From Temnopleurus reevesii (Eukaryota > Echinodermata > Echinoidea > Temnopleuroida > Temnopleuridae), in NCBI GenBank assembly GCA_036244855.1, contig BQKZ01000282.1:67594-116518 (forward strand): a stretch of 48,925 bases of DNA, in the 5' to 3' direction. The notes under the pieces are model-generated. The model worked only from the letters and a program-made list of their open reading frames with translations, was not told the origin of the DNA and ran no database searches. Position 1 is the first letter of the stretch; each line of letters begins with the position of its first letter. The translations under genes and the position numbers were made by a program. Below are positions 1-12,682 of the stretch, in pieces.

Positions 1-3000
1 CCCCCCCCCCCCCCCCGGGGGCCTAAAATTTGAGGTGATGATCTCTTTTTTCGCTTATCAGCTCAGCAAATTTGGGACGCCGACTTTGAGCTCAAAATCC
101 TGGGTGCGCGCATTCCATCCCTTCCTCTTTCCCTCTCCACTCTCTATCTCTCCCCTCCTTCTCTCCCTCTTCCCCACCCCTCCTCTCTCTCTTCCCCCAC
201 CCCTCCTCTCTCTCTTCCCCCATCCCTCTTCTCTCTTTATTTATCTCTCTCTGTAGATTCTTGTCCTGCTTTCCAAGCGCAGGTTACATGAACGTACACC
301 TTGCATTGCAATTCTGTTTTGAAATATGTAGAAATATGAGCAGAACAGTTTAGGCTTTGTATAATTGCTAACTTTATTACATCTCATCGGCTTCAGATAT
401 TTCTGAAATTACATAATACACATGATTCTCAATATATATTCATAAGATTTGTTTACATATATACAAGTACAAGTAAAAAGACCTAGACATCTTTTCTGAT
501 AAAACAACAAGATGGCACACACACACACGATCTATTGCACTAAATTTAAGCATCTCTACTGTGAAAACACCATCTCAATTAGCACACAAATTGTAACAAT
601 TGGAGACTTTTACCGAGTTGTTTATACTGATTTTCGTCTGCCTACGAAATGACAAAAGGTACACAAATTAGACTGGAATTCCTACAGCATCTGACCATTG
701 CACCATAAAGTCCAGGTTAAACAGAAATATACTCTGCACAAATACATGTCTTGTTTGATTGTGTCTCTACTTACAATAAACATTACACAATTACTTAACA
801 ATCTACTTTATTACGTGTGTCCCCCTTCCAATCTCCACCAAACTACCTGTATTCAAGATAGTTTGACCCATATTCTTCAAGAGTATTTCTTCACTCGACA
901 AATGAGCTTTATTCTATCAAAAATTGGTTCAGCCCGTCAAAAGATCTGATATCTTTTGTGGAGACATGTAAGATCAAAGCTATGGCACGTTCTGTATCTA
1001 TTAATTAATTAATTTATTTATTTATTTATCTATTCATTTATTTCTCATATTTATACAGGGTGGCTCATTTCACCGATTTGGTAATCTTCCATGAGGCCCT
1101 GTTTGCAAATAACAACAAATACCCTTGTATTGCCCAAACTGACATCTGCTCGGGTGATACAACAGACACCTGACTTCCATCTGATATTGGTCCATTACAA
1201 CTTTTGTCTGGCTGAGAAAAATCTGTCTAGTTAAGAATTACTCCTTAGAAAAATGAAATACAGTGAAAACTCAGTATAACAAGGTGCTTGGAACCATCAG
1301 AATTAGCTTCATTTATATCAGTAGTCCCTTTACAGCAGAGTTAAAAAAAACCAAGAAGTTATTAAGAGCTGGGACCAGATTTGTTACCTCTTAATATAGT
1401 ATATTTCGTTATATCAGATCTCTTTATAATGGGGTTCCATTGTATCCTGAAAAATCACCAGCTTCCAAAATGCTGAAATAAAGACTCAGAGAAAATATAC
1501 CATTGAGAGTTCAAAATGTTGATGTTTAATGTTCAAGATCATCTTTAGGAACTGAAAGTTAGTAAAGTGTTGGGTAAAGGTACACATGTGGTTGAGAAGG
1601 CAATAATAGAAATTCATTATACTGGATGACTGTGTGAGAGTAAAATAAGTAATTTGCATGTTATTATATTACTCCTTTCTCTTTCACTCAGTTATCTAGT
1701 AAAAGGAATTTCTATCATTTCATCTTCAATCACATGTATATCTTTACCCAACGATTTTGGTTCTTGAACGATGATAATGAGTATTAAACATTTTAACTCT
1801 CAATTCTCTTCTTAGAATCTGTAATTTATTATTTTGGATCCATGTATTCTATGGACATAAAAAGTTTATGGCAAGTTTGCTAGAGCTATTTTGTTTGTGT
1901 GTGAAATTGATGGAATATATAGAGAAAGGGACTTGAAATTACCCCAATTTGTGCAATTATAAGAATGGCCCAAGGTCATTTATGAGCATTACACCTACAG
2001 TCTTTGACAAATCAGATATGAATGATGAAAAGAAATGTCTCATATAGGGGCTGGACAGTCACTATCAATGGCATTGCCTAAATTCTGCATACTGGTTATT
2101 ATTTTAGAGCTCTAAAAATGTAAGGTAGATGATTGTTTTGAAATGGATTGCTTGATTGATATGATACGAGATTGTATTCCCCTAAAACGCAGGATCTATT
2201 GTAATGTAATATCAAGGTGGGGGTCGGGAGCTTTGTCTTAACCCGGTAGCATGAAATCTTTTTGGCTATCCTCTTTTTTTCAACATTTGTGTATTGATGT
2301 ATTTTTGTCTATATTCAGGGAGGAACAAGAAGAAATCACAAAGTAGGAGATAGCAGTGACCATTTCTTGTTTTTAGCCTCAGATTCCAGGGAATTATTCA
2401 TGATCACAATAAGCAATTTAGCAAAATTGAAGCATTCATTACGTACACAAATGTAAACAAATTCTTGCAAAATTCATAAATCTATGTTTTTTTTTCTCTG
2501 TTGGATTTCATTGATGGAATGAGTGCAGTCCATGATATTAATAATGTTATAAATAAGTTATATCAAAAACATTAAATGAAATGTTAATATAGAAGTGTAA
2601 TTCAATGGAAATGGTATCTCCTACCAAAGTTCACAAGTAAATCATAATACCTTCAGATAGATTGAAATAGATAGAATTAGTGCAAATTAGGATTTCAATG
2701 ATATCAACAACAAATTTCATAAAAGAAAATAGAATAGAAAAAAAAGATGAAACACAATACAGAAACGCAAGTGAACTCTAAAAATCAGAATACCTCCATA
2801 AAAATAAAAATCTCCTTTGCAACTCTTTTCCGTGTGATTTCTATCCAGCAGTCTGATGATATCAAAGCATGAACACGCTAAATTGATGCAATGTAATTCA
2901 TAAAAAAGAATTTCAACATAAAATGTTGATGACGAAAAATTTCCACACAATGATCTGGGTTAATGGCAAAATAACTTTTTGTAACACTGCCACTCATTTC

Positions 3001-5632
3001 TCCCTCCTCCCAAACCCTTCATACTTAGACTATAATGTAATCAAAATAAGAAATTCATCTTTCCCTGTACAAAAACAATAAGACTAATATGTATAGATGC
3101 CATTCAGAAATAATCAAAATATATACATTATACCTCTTTCTTTATAAAATATTCGACATGCATACTTAGCAATAATACATGATTGAGGGGAGTTATTATA
3201 TATACATATCATGCTTTTGAATTATCGATCATCATGCATTGCATTACTCTCTGAGAAAGAATGTCTATCACTGCCTTTTATATACAAATGTATAAAACAT
3301 ATATACAGCATAAATACCATATCTACAGACATGTCTCTTGCCTTTTTTTGTATGCTGAATAACAGATTACATTTTCTCACTATCTTAACAATTGTTTTAA
3401 TGTTCATAATCCATTCCTAATGGAGCATTTGTAATCAATGGGAAACCATAATGTATAATTGATCTTTGTAAACAAAATATACAATATTCATAATCACAAA
3501 ATATAATAATTTTGTGTATTCCACCACAATATCTATGCACACTTTTGCATATTAATATATCTGCTACAAAAATATATACCATTTACTACCTCTATGAAGC
3601 ATGTAGTATGGCCGAAGACTAAAGCAAAAATCAACAAATCAATGTTGATTTTCTTCATTTTTTATGTTGATTTTTTTAACTTACAGTAAAGATCACTACC
3701 AAAATGGCTGTTTGTAATCCCTTGTGTGTTTTGTTGGGATAAAGGCAAGAATTGATTCAATTATTATCAACCCAACACAAAAATCATTAAATTGATACTT
3801 TGAGTCTTTGATTACGAAATTTGCAAAAAAAAGGTAAAGTCCCGGCCCATAAAGTGAGTGTGATTATGACAATGCTAAAAAAAGAGGGAAGAACAATACT
3901 TTACATCAGATCTGTGAACTTGATGCAAGCACAAGATTTTAATGATTACAAATCATATCTATTCTCTTCGAAATTCCTTGATGGCTGGTTTGAATGTTTT
4001 CCTACAGGCAAACTATATTCATATCTTTATGGGGATTTAATGCATTATTGAATAAAACTTGAATGAAAATAACATTGTCTATGGCCCACAGACTAGGAGC
4101 TCATGATCTTTTGATTTACCAACCAAAAGCAGCTGGATTCAAGACACAATAAACAATATAAACAATATTTCGTACATTGCAAAGGTAAATAAAAGTTATG
4201 CTCCAATGACCTTTCCCCGACATGATATAATAGATTATTAGTTAAGGAATTGGAGGCAAATAAACTGTTCCTTCACGATCAACGCATGGACCTTAAGTCT
4301 GATTTATGCTTGTCAGTTCTGTAAGTGCAAGACGTCCATAGGATGATCATGAAAACTGTCCACTGTTATGAGTTATTCTCCAAACTAAAAGAGTTTTATA
4401 CATATGGATTGTTTGGGGGTAGAGTTAATGCATATACTCGCTAGCACATTATTTTTCTTTGGTCTCAAATACCCTTTTAATAAACGAGTATGGCATGAAT
4501 TTGTGACCAATCACAATAAAAATGCAAATCAATTGTCATCTAGCACTTGTGTTTTATGGATGAGTGCAAATTAACCCAAGGTAATATTCTTGCTCACTCT
4601 GGAAAAGGAAAGAATGTATGATATATTACGCATTTTTATACAATATGAATAAAAGTCTCAGAGAACAAAGAGTTTGTCAGAACTTAACAAGGTTGTAACT
4701 CAGAAGATACAGCCTCAGTATCTCAGGCTAAAACAAAAGCAATTATAGATTGAATGTATCAAAATTGTAACAGAAAAAATTACTTGGACTTTGCTATTCT
4801 TCACACAAAATTTGGAGGCAAGATCTTGGGTGGTTGGACATTGCGGCACATCCCTTAAAAGCATCTTATGATGGCTGATACTTTGAGACAAACAAAATGG
4901 ACAATATGAGAGAATTCCAAACATTAATATTTGCTAGAATGATTGAAAGAATTAATCAAAAGGCAAAACAAAATTACAGTATCATGATATCTATACATCA
5001 AGATACATGTACTACAAGGTCTCTCTCATAAATCTTAAAATAAGAAGTTTCTCAAAACTATTTGCACTTTAACTCAGACAGCACAATAACCCTGTGATCA
5101 TAATAAATTGCTCTATCTTGTTAGCACACCAGTTCTTCATTCCATATATTTGCACAAATATTTTAATGATGTCCTTGATATTTTCTTGTTACAATCAATA
5201 AACTAAATTAGCACACAATAAAAAAAAAATGTTGTCTACTCAAGCAAAGGCTTAAGGTACTTTGGGACGGACATACAAAACGATAAATATCTATGGAATG
5301 ACAAAAAATAGAATACAATTGTTAAAGCAACAGCATTGACTTGATTAGTTAAAAGTAAAAAGATATGCACTGTATTTTTGGTGGGGAGAGCATAAGTGAA
5401 AACCCCATCACACGGCATCTGTCTTTGGGAACAAGAACAATGAAAACTCATATCAATTTATGCAAACAAAGTTAGAAAAGATATTAAAAAAGGACTGGTC
5501 ACTGTATTTAATCCCTGTCGTGAAATGGTGAATATTTCATCATTTCTGGCTCCAATCTAAGCAATAAATAAAAAAAAACTCACTGAAATTGGATTCCTAC
5601 CAATGGTATGAATACAAATAATCCTCCATTTA
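1..5632 (-). other. 3' UTR and 3' flank of the cyclase gene, AT-rich, no gene recognised
   Basis: Everything downstream of the stop codon at 5633. The sequence is AT-rich and, apart from short repeats, looks single-copy. Minus-strand AATAAA signals occur at 373-378 and 807-812 among others, but which one ends the transcript cannot be told. Local features are a poly-C run at 1-16, a pyrimidine-rich block at about 116-255, a short CA run near 515-528 and a TTTA microsatellite at about 1001-1045. I see no coding exon on either strand. Confidence 0.6.
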
Positions 5633-5886
5633 CTATGAATCTCCTGGTTGGCCAATGAGAAAGTAGGTGAGCATCTCTCCCTTTCCCTTCACCTTGACAA
5701 TCCCCCTCTCAGTGAGCCGGTATCCCATCGGTAGAAGAATGTTCCTCATATCTTGGGTGACTTGTATCTTCTCTGGGATACCAGTGCTATCCATTCTACT
5801 TGCAACGTTGACTGTGTTACCCCAGATGTCATACTGTGGCTTGCGAGCTCCAATCACACCGGATACAACAGGACCAACGTTCAGGC
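5633..5886 (-). CDS. ADCY5/6: Adenylyl cyclase last coding exon: end of C2, stop codon
   Basis: Encodes 83 residues and [63 protein letters not shown], then [20 protein letters not shown] and GDS. All C2 catalytic residues are in place: the adenine-binding Asp of QYDIWG (D1018 in AC2 numbering), the Asn and Arg of NVASR (N1025, R1029) that act on the transition state, and the Lys of VKGKGEM (K1065). The tail after TYFL is only a few residues, as in ADCY5/6. The acceptor is attaag|G, preceded by a pyrimidine-rich run. Confidence 0.97.
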
Positions 5887-5924
5887 CTTAATCATGGAAA
5901 ACAAAGAAATATGCATTACTATTT

Positions 5925-6140
5925 CATACATCATTATCATCATCATGATCAATATCATCATCATCATCCCCTCCTCCTCCACCCGACCATCATCATCTCA
6001 TCATTATCATCATCATCACCCCCCTCCACCTACACCATACCACCATCATCATCATCATCATCATCATCGTCATCCCCCTCCTCCTTCACCTAACCACCAT
6101 CATCATCATCATCATCATCCCCCTCCACCTCCACCTAACT

Positions 6141-6172
<32 letters not shown>

Positions 6173-6178
6173 TGTAGT
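5925..6178 (+). repeat. CAT/TCC microsatellite in the last intron
   Basis: About 250 bases of CAT/TCA trinucleotide runs broken by CCCCCTCCACCT blocks, inside the intron between the last two coding exons (5887-6530). It produces long His/Ser/Pro or poly-Met open frames on both strands, which are composition artefacts. A shorter GAT run follows near 6240-6267. The tract begins about 40 bases from the acceptor of the last exon. Confidence 0.9.
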
Positions 6179-6530
6179 TAACGCTGTGGCTCTAGCATGT
6201 ACTAAACATCGGGAAATAGTTGTGTAATGATACATCAGGATGAGGAAGATGATGATGATCATCATCATGTGCTCTTGTAAATAAAGAAAATGAAGGATTA
6301 GTCATGTGAGCGTTTCTCGTAAAAAAAACCACCCCTCCCCACAAAATTGGTCTTCCCTGACAAAAATATGGAAAATTGCCATGTATTTGCCAACCACTCA
6401 GTCAGGTTCTACATTACTAGATTTTTGTATGACAAAACATGATGAATTTGTCTTTTCTCTCATTGCCTCCTTTAGATAGACCCTCCTGTATGGATATGGA
6501 AATTATGAAAATGAAAGAAGCTATATTTAC

Positions 6531-6735
6531 CTATCCTCATCTTGAAGTTATTGAATGAATGCTGGTTGACATACTTCAATTGTTTCATGAGTGAGAAAGC
6601 AAAGTCAGCTAGAGCACTGACATGACTGTTACCCTCCTTATCAAAGGTTTCCTCGGTCAAGCCAGACGCTGCCATGTAGGTGTAACCTATCGTCTTGATC
6701 TTCTCTATCTGTGTGAAGTCATCTCGACCGATGAT
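6531..6735 (-). CDS. ADCY5/6: Adenylyl cyclase exon: middle of C2 catalytic domain
   Basis: Encodes [60 protein letters not shown] and FNNFKMRIG. The Lys before TIG (K938 in AC2 numbering), which recognises the adenine ring, is present. The next motif reads TIGYTYM where most mammalian isoforms have TIGSTYM, so the forskolin-contact Ser942 position is Tyr (codon 6682-6684). Acceptor gacag|A, donor ATAG|gtaaat. Confidence 0.97.
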
Positions 6736-7420
6736 CTGTCAATGAGAGGGATGGAGGATGGATTGAATGTCATGAAATATCTGTAGAACACTTGGGCTTC
6801 TTTGATCCGAGTTAGGTTTTAATCCAATCAGCTGTTGGAAAGTTATTGCTAAAAAGAGAATATTGCAAGAGAACTATAACATTGAACTTTAAATGATCTT
6901 GACCTCAAGTAACCTGTGACTGTATCAAAACATGGATGTCCCCTATCGCTTTTATATCGGTAACTCGAGTTAGATTTCAATAGCGTGTATTATTGATTAT
7001 GCGTCATAACATTTGTGACGGACGGACGAACAGACAATAGACAGACATGATTTTGGATCCCTAAGGATGTGTTACTACAGTTACAATGGATCGCAACGTG
7101 GCAATCAAATCCATTGTTTCATGGACTTCTTGTTGACAATGCAGCCCATACACAAATGAAAATGGGCGTTTCAATTTGCAACTGATTTGCCATCAATTGC
7201 AACTTTGTGCTAACAAGCACGTAGTCTCTCAAGAGTGACAAAAATACACCTCATGTATGTTCTAGAACGTCAGGTATCTCTGTGTCTAGCTCTCTGGAAG
7301 TCATGGGTTTAATTCACACTGTACCGGAGTTTGCCTGTAAAAAATTCTAAGCATCTCAGAGACGCACTTGTCAACCAGAGGTTACCCCTGTTGGGATAAG
7401 ACGAGAATGAATTAAATTAC
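6736..7420. other. Intron with a fragment of the GTTGTTC-type inverted-repeat family
   Basis: Intron between the two central C2 exons. About 7090-7210 resembles the interior and right arm of the element at 17805-17993 (shared words include ccattgtttca and caatttgcaactgatttgc). 7262-7400 contains a tRNA B-box-like word (gggtttaattc) and could be a decayed SINE; this is weak. Confidence 0.45.
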
Positions 7421-7684
7421 CTCATCAAAGTCATGGATGATCTCGTTCAGGAGTCTCAAGCACTCCACGCCCTCGTTGTTGGCCTCTAGCTCAACGTAGA
7501 ATTCAGAGAAGTTAGAGATGGATGCAAACATGACTGCTACAAAGTCATTATCTCTATGATACAGGTCCATATCACGTGCTGAGTTCTTGAGGAAGTGTTC
7601 TGCTACGAATGATGGAAGGATGTTGTTGAGTAGACGCTTGTTGTACGCTTGCAGGTTAGCCATCTCATCCTTCTCTTCAGTCGC
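7421..7684 (-). CDS. ADCY5/6: Adenylyl cyclase exon: first half of C2 catalytic domain
   Basis: Encodes 88 residues: [39 protein letters not shown], then [20 protein letters not shown] and [33 protein letters not shown] is the C2 counterpart of the C1 metal-binding strand; as expected for C2 it lacks the metal aspartates. The [14 protein letters not shown] helix corresponds to the main Gs-alpha contact surface. The Leu after EC (forskolin-pocket L912 in rat AC2 numbering; Tyr in AC9) is kept. Acceptor ccctag|G, donor GATGAG|gtaatt. Confidence 0.97.
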
Positions 7685-9092
7685 CTAGGGATCATAACAT
7701 AGGGAGAGATCATCACTGATATTAAAATGCACTGAGGAGGAAAGAGACTTTTCTCATTCTGTGGATGTACTGTGAGCAGAAGGGAAAAAGTATTTGGACA
7801 ATGTTAACAATTTCTATTGAAGCATTGACGATAGGAAGATGCACAAAAAATAAATGTCTGTCACTCTTATTCTGTGGAGGAATGTTGTACATCTGTTGCA
7901 CATGTTCAATGAATAAATGGGGGAGCTATTTCCTCTTATGATCATGAAACCATTGTGAAGACTTGTATGCAGTTGTTTATTTTATCCAAAGCCTTTGTAC
8001 CTATTTCAACAAATTTTTCTAATGATAATAAATCAGAGAGTGAGCATAGGTTATTGCATGTATGCAACTTTCCTGACAAAAGTGTCTTATTTGAAAGTAT
8101 GGTACGGTAGCTCACTCTTCACCAACCTTTTGCATGGCACATTTTTGAGGATATTAAAATCTCTTGGAACCTATTCTTATTGATGCTCATCTGTGTATGC
8201 ATTTTCTTTCTGTACATCTCGTCCTGACATGAAGTTGGTGCCCAAAGCCATATCAAAGTCAGATGAAATTCTGACATTTCAGGATTTTAGATTAATAAAA
8301 AAAATCTAAAGTCATAAAAATGGTTTGTTAATAGCAAATCTTTGAAGCCTTTCTGCTGCTTGTGATCTGGGAGTATTTACATATTCTTGAAGGCAGTGTA
8401 AGCATACCAACAGTGCTTGCTTCTTAACGGGTTCATAACTCGCCTCTCTCACCAGAGCACATGAAAATATGGCATAAGACAGGGTCCAGGGTCACTGTTT
8501 TGACAAAGATTATAGGAAGATGGGCAAAGTTGGGTTGATAACATACCTGTAGTTTCCACAAGAAGTCGAGTCTGGCTGTAGACTCAACCTGCCTGCCGTG
8601 AATCCACAGAGCTACTATATACACGACCAGGATGACCGGCGTGACGATCATTAGAGAGATGTAATCTGGCTCCAACATTCTGAGGAATAAAAGAATCAAG
8701 GGGAAGACAGTGAGTCATTCTGACTGAGAACAGGAGAAGCAGAGAGCAGCCAATTCTCGCCACAGAAGAAAGGCAATATCACAAGATTCTCAAGATACCG
8801 TTGAAATCAATCTGTTGGAGTTGATGAAATGATTTCCCGCGACGTCCATTACTTTGTATAATTCCTAATTTTTCTTCCTTTAATATCTTCGGAGGTAATT
8901 TGAGATGCATCAAAGAAACATCCCAATGTGTAAAGATATTTGATATCAGGAAATAAGACAATGTGCTGGCAAAACTGAACAAACATGGAAGAAAGCTTGT
9001 GACTGGAAACAGGTATCCCGGCTCACACTGCATAGCGACATTCGCGTTTTTTAATGTTATATCATAGTTTATAATGTATGACAAATACTTAC
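7685..9092. other. Introns flanking exon 8547-8679, no further feature seen
   Basis: The intron 7685-8546 and the intron 8680-9092 show AT-rich sequence with short homopolymers only. I found no repeat family member, RNA gene or coding segment in either. Confidence 0.5.
8547..8679 (-). CDS. ADCY5/6: Adenylyl cyclase exon: last transmembrane helix and entry to C2
   Basis: Encodes [20 protein letters not shown] then [20 protein letters not shown] and WKLQ. The final membrane helix is followed by the highly conserved (H/G)(A/R)[16 protein letters not shown] motif, which starts the cytosolic C2 region as a signalling-helix-like segment. Acceptor cctcag|A, donor CTACAG|gtatgt. Phase agrees on both sides. 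Confidence 0.96.
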
Positions 9093-9268
9093 TGCACATA
9101 TGCTTGCTGTAACGTATCATAGTTTGTGAGTAGATTGACTTGCACTGTTTCTACTAGAGCCAGGTATATTGCACCGATGAGGAGGAGGAATAGGAGTTTG
9201 GTGAGGCTACCCAGCTGCTGAAACACTGCACAGCTTAACATCACTAGCAGGATACTGAATGTGAAATA
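9093..9268 (-). CDS. ADCY5/6: Adenylyl cyclase exon: two transmembrane helices
   Basis: Encodes YFTFSILLVMLSCAVFQQLG, then SLTKLLFLLLIGAIYLALVE and TVQVNLLTNYDTLQQAYVQ. It aligns with ADCY5 [20 protein letters not shown] and KLVLMLAIELIYVLIVE. The two hydrophobic stretches are successive helices, followed by the second, shorter outer loop. That loop is clearly shorter than in vertebrate ADCY5 and carries no sequon. Acceptor ttccag|T, donor CA|gtaagt, split Gln codon. Confidence 0.94.
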
Positions 9269-9653
9269 CTGGAATAGAAATACAGAAATACACGTACTTG
9301 TTTTAATGACATAGGAAGGGATAAAGACAGGATGTCTCTGAGTGTTGTATGAAAGTGAAGAGTACAACATCCAAACTCCCCTTGGCACCTTATGTCAACT
9401 TTATTTTATGGGGTTATATCGTAGCGAGAACATGCACAAACCTCTTATAGAACCTATCCACCCTTCCCGCTCTTCTGCTTCAAAGCTTATGGTGCATATC
9501 GGAAGATGCTTCATCCAAAGTATTTATGCTTCATCCAAAGTGGCAAGTGTTTTCCACCAGCATTTTATAAATTGTCAGGACTCAATTGCTTATAACTTCA
9601 GACATAAAGGACCATACATGACCGATGAACTCATGCAATTCAGGTTATTCCTG

Positions 9654-10353
9654 TTTAACCCTATTCCAACTGGGGGGGGGGGTCAACAAATTTCGTGATC
9701 GCTCCGCCGCACATATTGTTTTCACCGCTAAACTCGCTGACTTTTTTCTTTCAAGCTTTGCGCAACTTTTAAGACTGTTTTCACGAAAATCGGGCATGTA
9801 GTTATGTCGCCGCGCCACTTTTTGTACATGCATGTCAGACCGAAAATGGCTCAAAAAACGTGATTTTGTGTACAAAGCCAACGTAAATTGTGATTTTAGT
9901 CGGAATTCATGAAGATGTAGTTATTTCTTGTTTTAGAGGCTGAAACTAATTCATTTCAGCACAAAATTGCTTCAAATATGTTATGCAATAAATTTCATCA
10001 AAAAAACCAAAACAATAGAAAACAAAAAGATGAAAAAACAAAGAAATACATAAGAAATTCATATAACATAAGAAATAAATTGTCATACCAAATTTTTTTT
10101 TTCAGGTAGTGTCATGAGGAATGATACATTAAAAATGAGACTTCTAGGTGCTTTATTGAGAGCAGAAAGTGTGATCTCATGCATAAATTTGCATCATTTA
10201 TTTTATAAAAACAGAAATTAGGAATTTTGGGAAAATCAAACCACAGTCACGTAGTCACGCAATCCATGGTCGAGATCTGAAGGGGGGGGTCAAATTGACC
10301 CCCCCCCCCAGTATAAACTTGGTCTGAAAAAGCCCAGTTAAAAAAGGGTAAAA
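9654..10353. mobile_element. Miniature inverted-repeat element, about 700 bp
   Basis: The left end reads TTTAACCCTATTCCAACTGG and the reverse complement of the right end reads TTTTACCCTTTTTTAACTGG. G-runs sit inside the left end (near 9671) and C-runs inside the right (near 10301), facing each other. The interior has no transposase-like frame. The target duplication is not clear. Just left of it is a direct repeat of ATGCTTCATCCAAAGT (two copies near 9506-9541). Confidence 0.5.
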
Positions 10354-10577
10354 TGTAAAACAATTCTGAATATAGTAATTGGCTGAAACACAGAGAAGCA
10401 AATTGGGCTGACAATTATATCAATCATGAGGTGCCCCTACAACCCTGGCGGATTATTGGACAAGTAAATTGAAGAATAGACCATTTGATTTCAGTATAAG
10501 ACAAGTTTCCATACCTCCTCATACAAGTTACCTTGTTTTTAGGACTCAAAAAGTTAACTGAGGTCAAGACCACTCAC

Positions 10578-10742
10578 CATAGGGAAATGACATGTAGGTT
10601 GATCAGACCAGCAATCAGGATGATGTTCATCTCCGAGAGTGATGTTAGATTCCATAACGTACGTGACATTGACTTCATCTTCGCTCGACAGTCCAAGCTT
10701 GACGGCCACACACTCATCTATAGACGTTGTATCATATGCAAA
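10578..10742 (-). CDS. ADCY5/6: Adenylyl cyclase exon: glycosylated extracellular loop
   Basis: Encodes 55 residues of the large extracellular loop of the second membrane bundle, beginning FAYDTTSIDECVAVKLGLSS and ending WSDQPTCHFPM. Two N-glycosylation sequons are visible, NVT and NIT, and three cysteines. The end matches the NCNFP-EYF boundary of ADCY5. In mammalian cyclases this loop is glycosylated, so the same is inferred here. Acceptor ttacag|T, donor ATG|gtgagt. Confidence 0.94.
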
Positions 10743-11378
10743 CTGTAATGTAACAGAAGAATATTGGGACAAAAAACTGCAAGAATAATCCCTCGCCTTG
10801 ATATGATGTCTTAAAAGTGGTTGAATCAAGCATTATATAGATGTAATAAATGACTCAATGACAAATAGTTTAGAAAGTCTTGGTCAATTCAACAGAGTAG
10901 GGTCAGTTTACCTATTGATAACTATCGGGTATTCCCTGCACAAATTCTATGGGAATGATTGAATTCAGTCGTCAATGAGTTAAATAGAAGTTTCATGACT
11001 GTCATCTTCCAATGTAGAGCCAAGAGCTGACATATATTTAAAAAAAATGGTAACAAACATTACGATGCTCAAAATGCCTCTCATGATCCTTTGTTAAAGT
11101 TAATTTGAATTACAATTCTTCATCATGAAGAAGTTAAATAGGTCAACAAAACAGCAAGATACATGATCATGTTTAAAATTTGCTATTGAAACAAAAGTTC
11201 TAAGGGGTCACAAATTTTCAATTATAATGAAGATTTCTCAGAATCTTCATCCAAGTACGTTTTACTATATCTTTATCATCATTCTTCAAATGCATTTTTA
11301 TGTGTTGTTTCATTTTCCCTGACTCAGAAAAATAATCACAGATGTGGACACTTGATAACTACATGTACTTATTCTTAC

Positions 11379-11495
11379 CATGATAGTAAAGGAAGCAGCA
11401 AACATAAGAAAGAGAGTCCAGACAGCAAGAACAGAACTGAGTATTCTGCTATCCAAGATGTGCTTGGAGATCGTCTGACAACCGCCAGGATTCGC
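11379..11495 (-). CDS. ADCY5/6: Adenylyl cyclase exon: transmembrane helix before the outer loop
   Basis: Encodes 39 residues: ANPGGCQTISKHILDSRILS then SVLAVWTLFLMFAASFTIM. The first half is a short polar turn and the second half a transmembrane helix leading to the extracellular loop. The acceptor is cctag|G and the donor ATG|gtaag. Phase is 0 at both ends. Confidence 0.9.
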
Positions 11496-11721
11496 CTAGA
11501 AATAACAGGATAGTAAGGAATATACAGAATCAAACATTATTCAAGAATTATCAATGTTGAAACTACAAAACTTTAAAGTTGAGTTCAATATGTATCTGTG
11601 ATTATTTGCTGATCATACATACTCAATAACTATTTTTCTCTTTTTTTCTCTAAGTCAGCGCACAGAGACAAATGTGTGATAGACGTTTTATATGTGCAGT
11701 ATATTACTATTATTATTTTGA

Positions 11722-12227
11722 TTAAAGGGGAACTTCACCAAGATAATAATGTGCTCTCAGTGGATAGAGAAAAATATAATGATCAAACTGTGAAAATTTG
11801 AGCTAAATCACATGAATTTTCATAGTTTTGATTTACATTTATTGGGCTCTTCAAATTGCGAACCTTTTCTCGAAAAGTAGACAAAATCGTACTTTCCCCT
11901 TCAAGTATGATATGAACATTTTGATTCTGCATGAATTTTGGGAAGAATCTTGTTGATTTCTTGTCTATTTATCTTTAAAAGGAACAAAATCTGAAATTCT
12001 GTGTACAAAATGAATGGAGAGATCTCCATGTTGGCAGCCATTTTGTGCCAGTACATTGCCAGTACATTGCCGATTTAAGGAGCCCATGAGGGGTGTGAAT
12101 CAAAACTTTGAATGTTCATAACTTTTGAATGGATTGTCAGAATTTGCTCAAATTTTCACAGTCTGATCATTGTATTTTTCTGCATCCACTGAAAGCACAT
12201 CAGTGTCTGGGTGAAGTTCCCCTTTAA
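11722..12227. mobile_element. TTAA-flanked inverted-repeat element, copy 1
   Basis: Terminal sequence TTAAAGGGGAACTTCACC at the left and its inverse GGTGAAGTTCCCCTTTAA at the right. TTAA lies at 11722-11725 and 12224-12227, which fits a piggyBac-type target site. The right two thirds match the copy at 47722-48294 (shared TGTTGGCAGCCATTTTGTGC and GGAGCCCATGAGG); the left arm is shortened and diverged. A 13-bp word is locally doubled near 12047-12070. It has no coding capacity, so it is non-autonomous. Confidence 0.8.
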
Positions 12228-12597
12228 AGATTTCCTTAGGATTTTTCTTGGCAGAATAATATCATTTGACTGAATATTCAATGTAGAGCTGAATAAGGCA
12301 AAATCATAAATCTCATTGCAGTATAATGCAACAGTAAAAATAGTTAAAATGATTAGACTTGGACGATAACACTTGTTTTGTTCTCCATCAACCATTTAGG
12401 TAGCATTTAAAATCTGGCAATCAAAAATCTTTCAAATAAAAACAATGCTGAACAATATCTTTAAATCATGATTTTCCATGTGCTGGCATTGTTTCCTACC
12501 ATCTTGTGACTGGAAGGTCAGTGTAAAGAACATATTCATCATCACTTCATACACCAAGCTCACTTCCTTTATGAAAGAATTCTTTGCAAATACTTAC

Positions 12598-12682
12598 GGA
12601 ACATTTCTCAGCAAGCACTATGTAGAGAGTGAGAGATGAGATGACCAGTACTCCTACAAACACACCCAACATGATGTATGTT
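12598..12682 (-). CDS. ADCY5/6: Adenylyl cyclase exon: transmembrane helix
   Basis: A short 85-nt exon, too small to stand out as an open frame alone. It encodes TYIMLGVFVGVLVISSLTLY then IVLAEKCS: one hydrophobic membrane helix and the start of a cytosolic turn. The acceptor is ctcag|A and the donor TCC|gtaagt. Phase agrees with both neighbours. Sequence identity to vertebrate cyclases is low, as usual for these helices, so the call rests on position, hydropathy and splice phase. Confidence 0.88.

Noticed and set aside
5753..6268. Long His/Ser/Pro and poly-Met open frames
   Set aside because: They are translations of the CAT/TCC microsatellite and only touch the real last exon in the wrong strand or frame.
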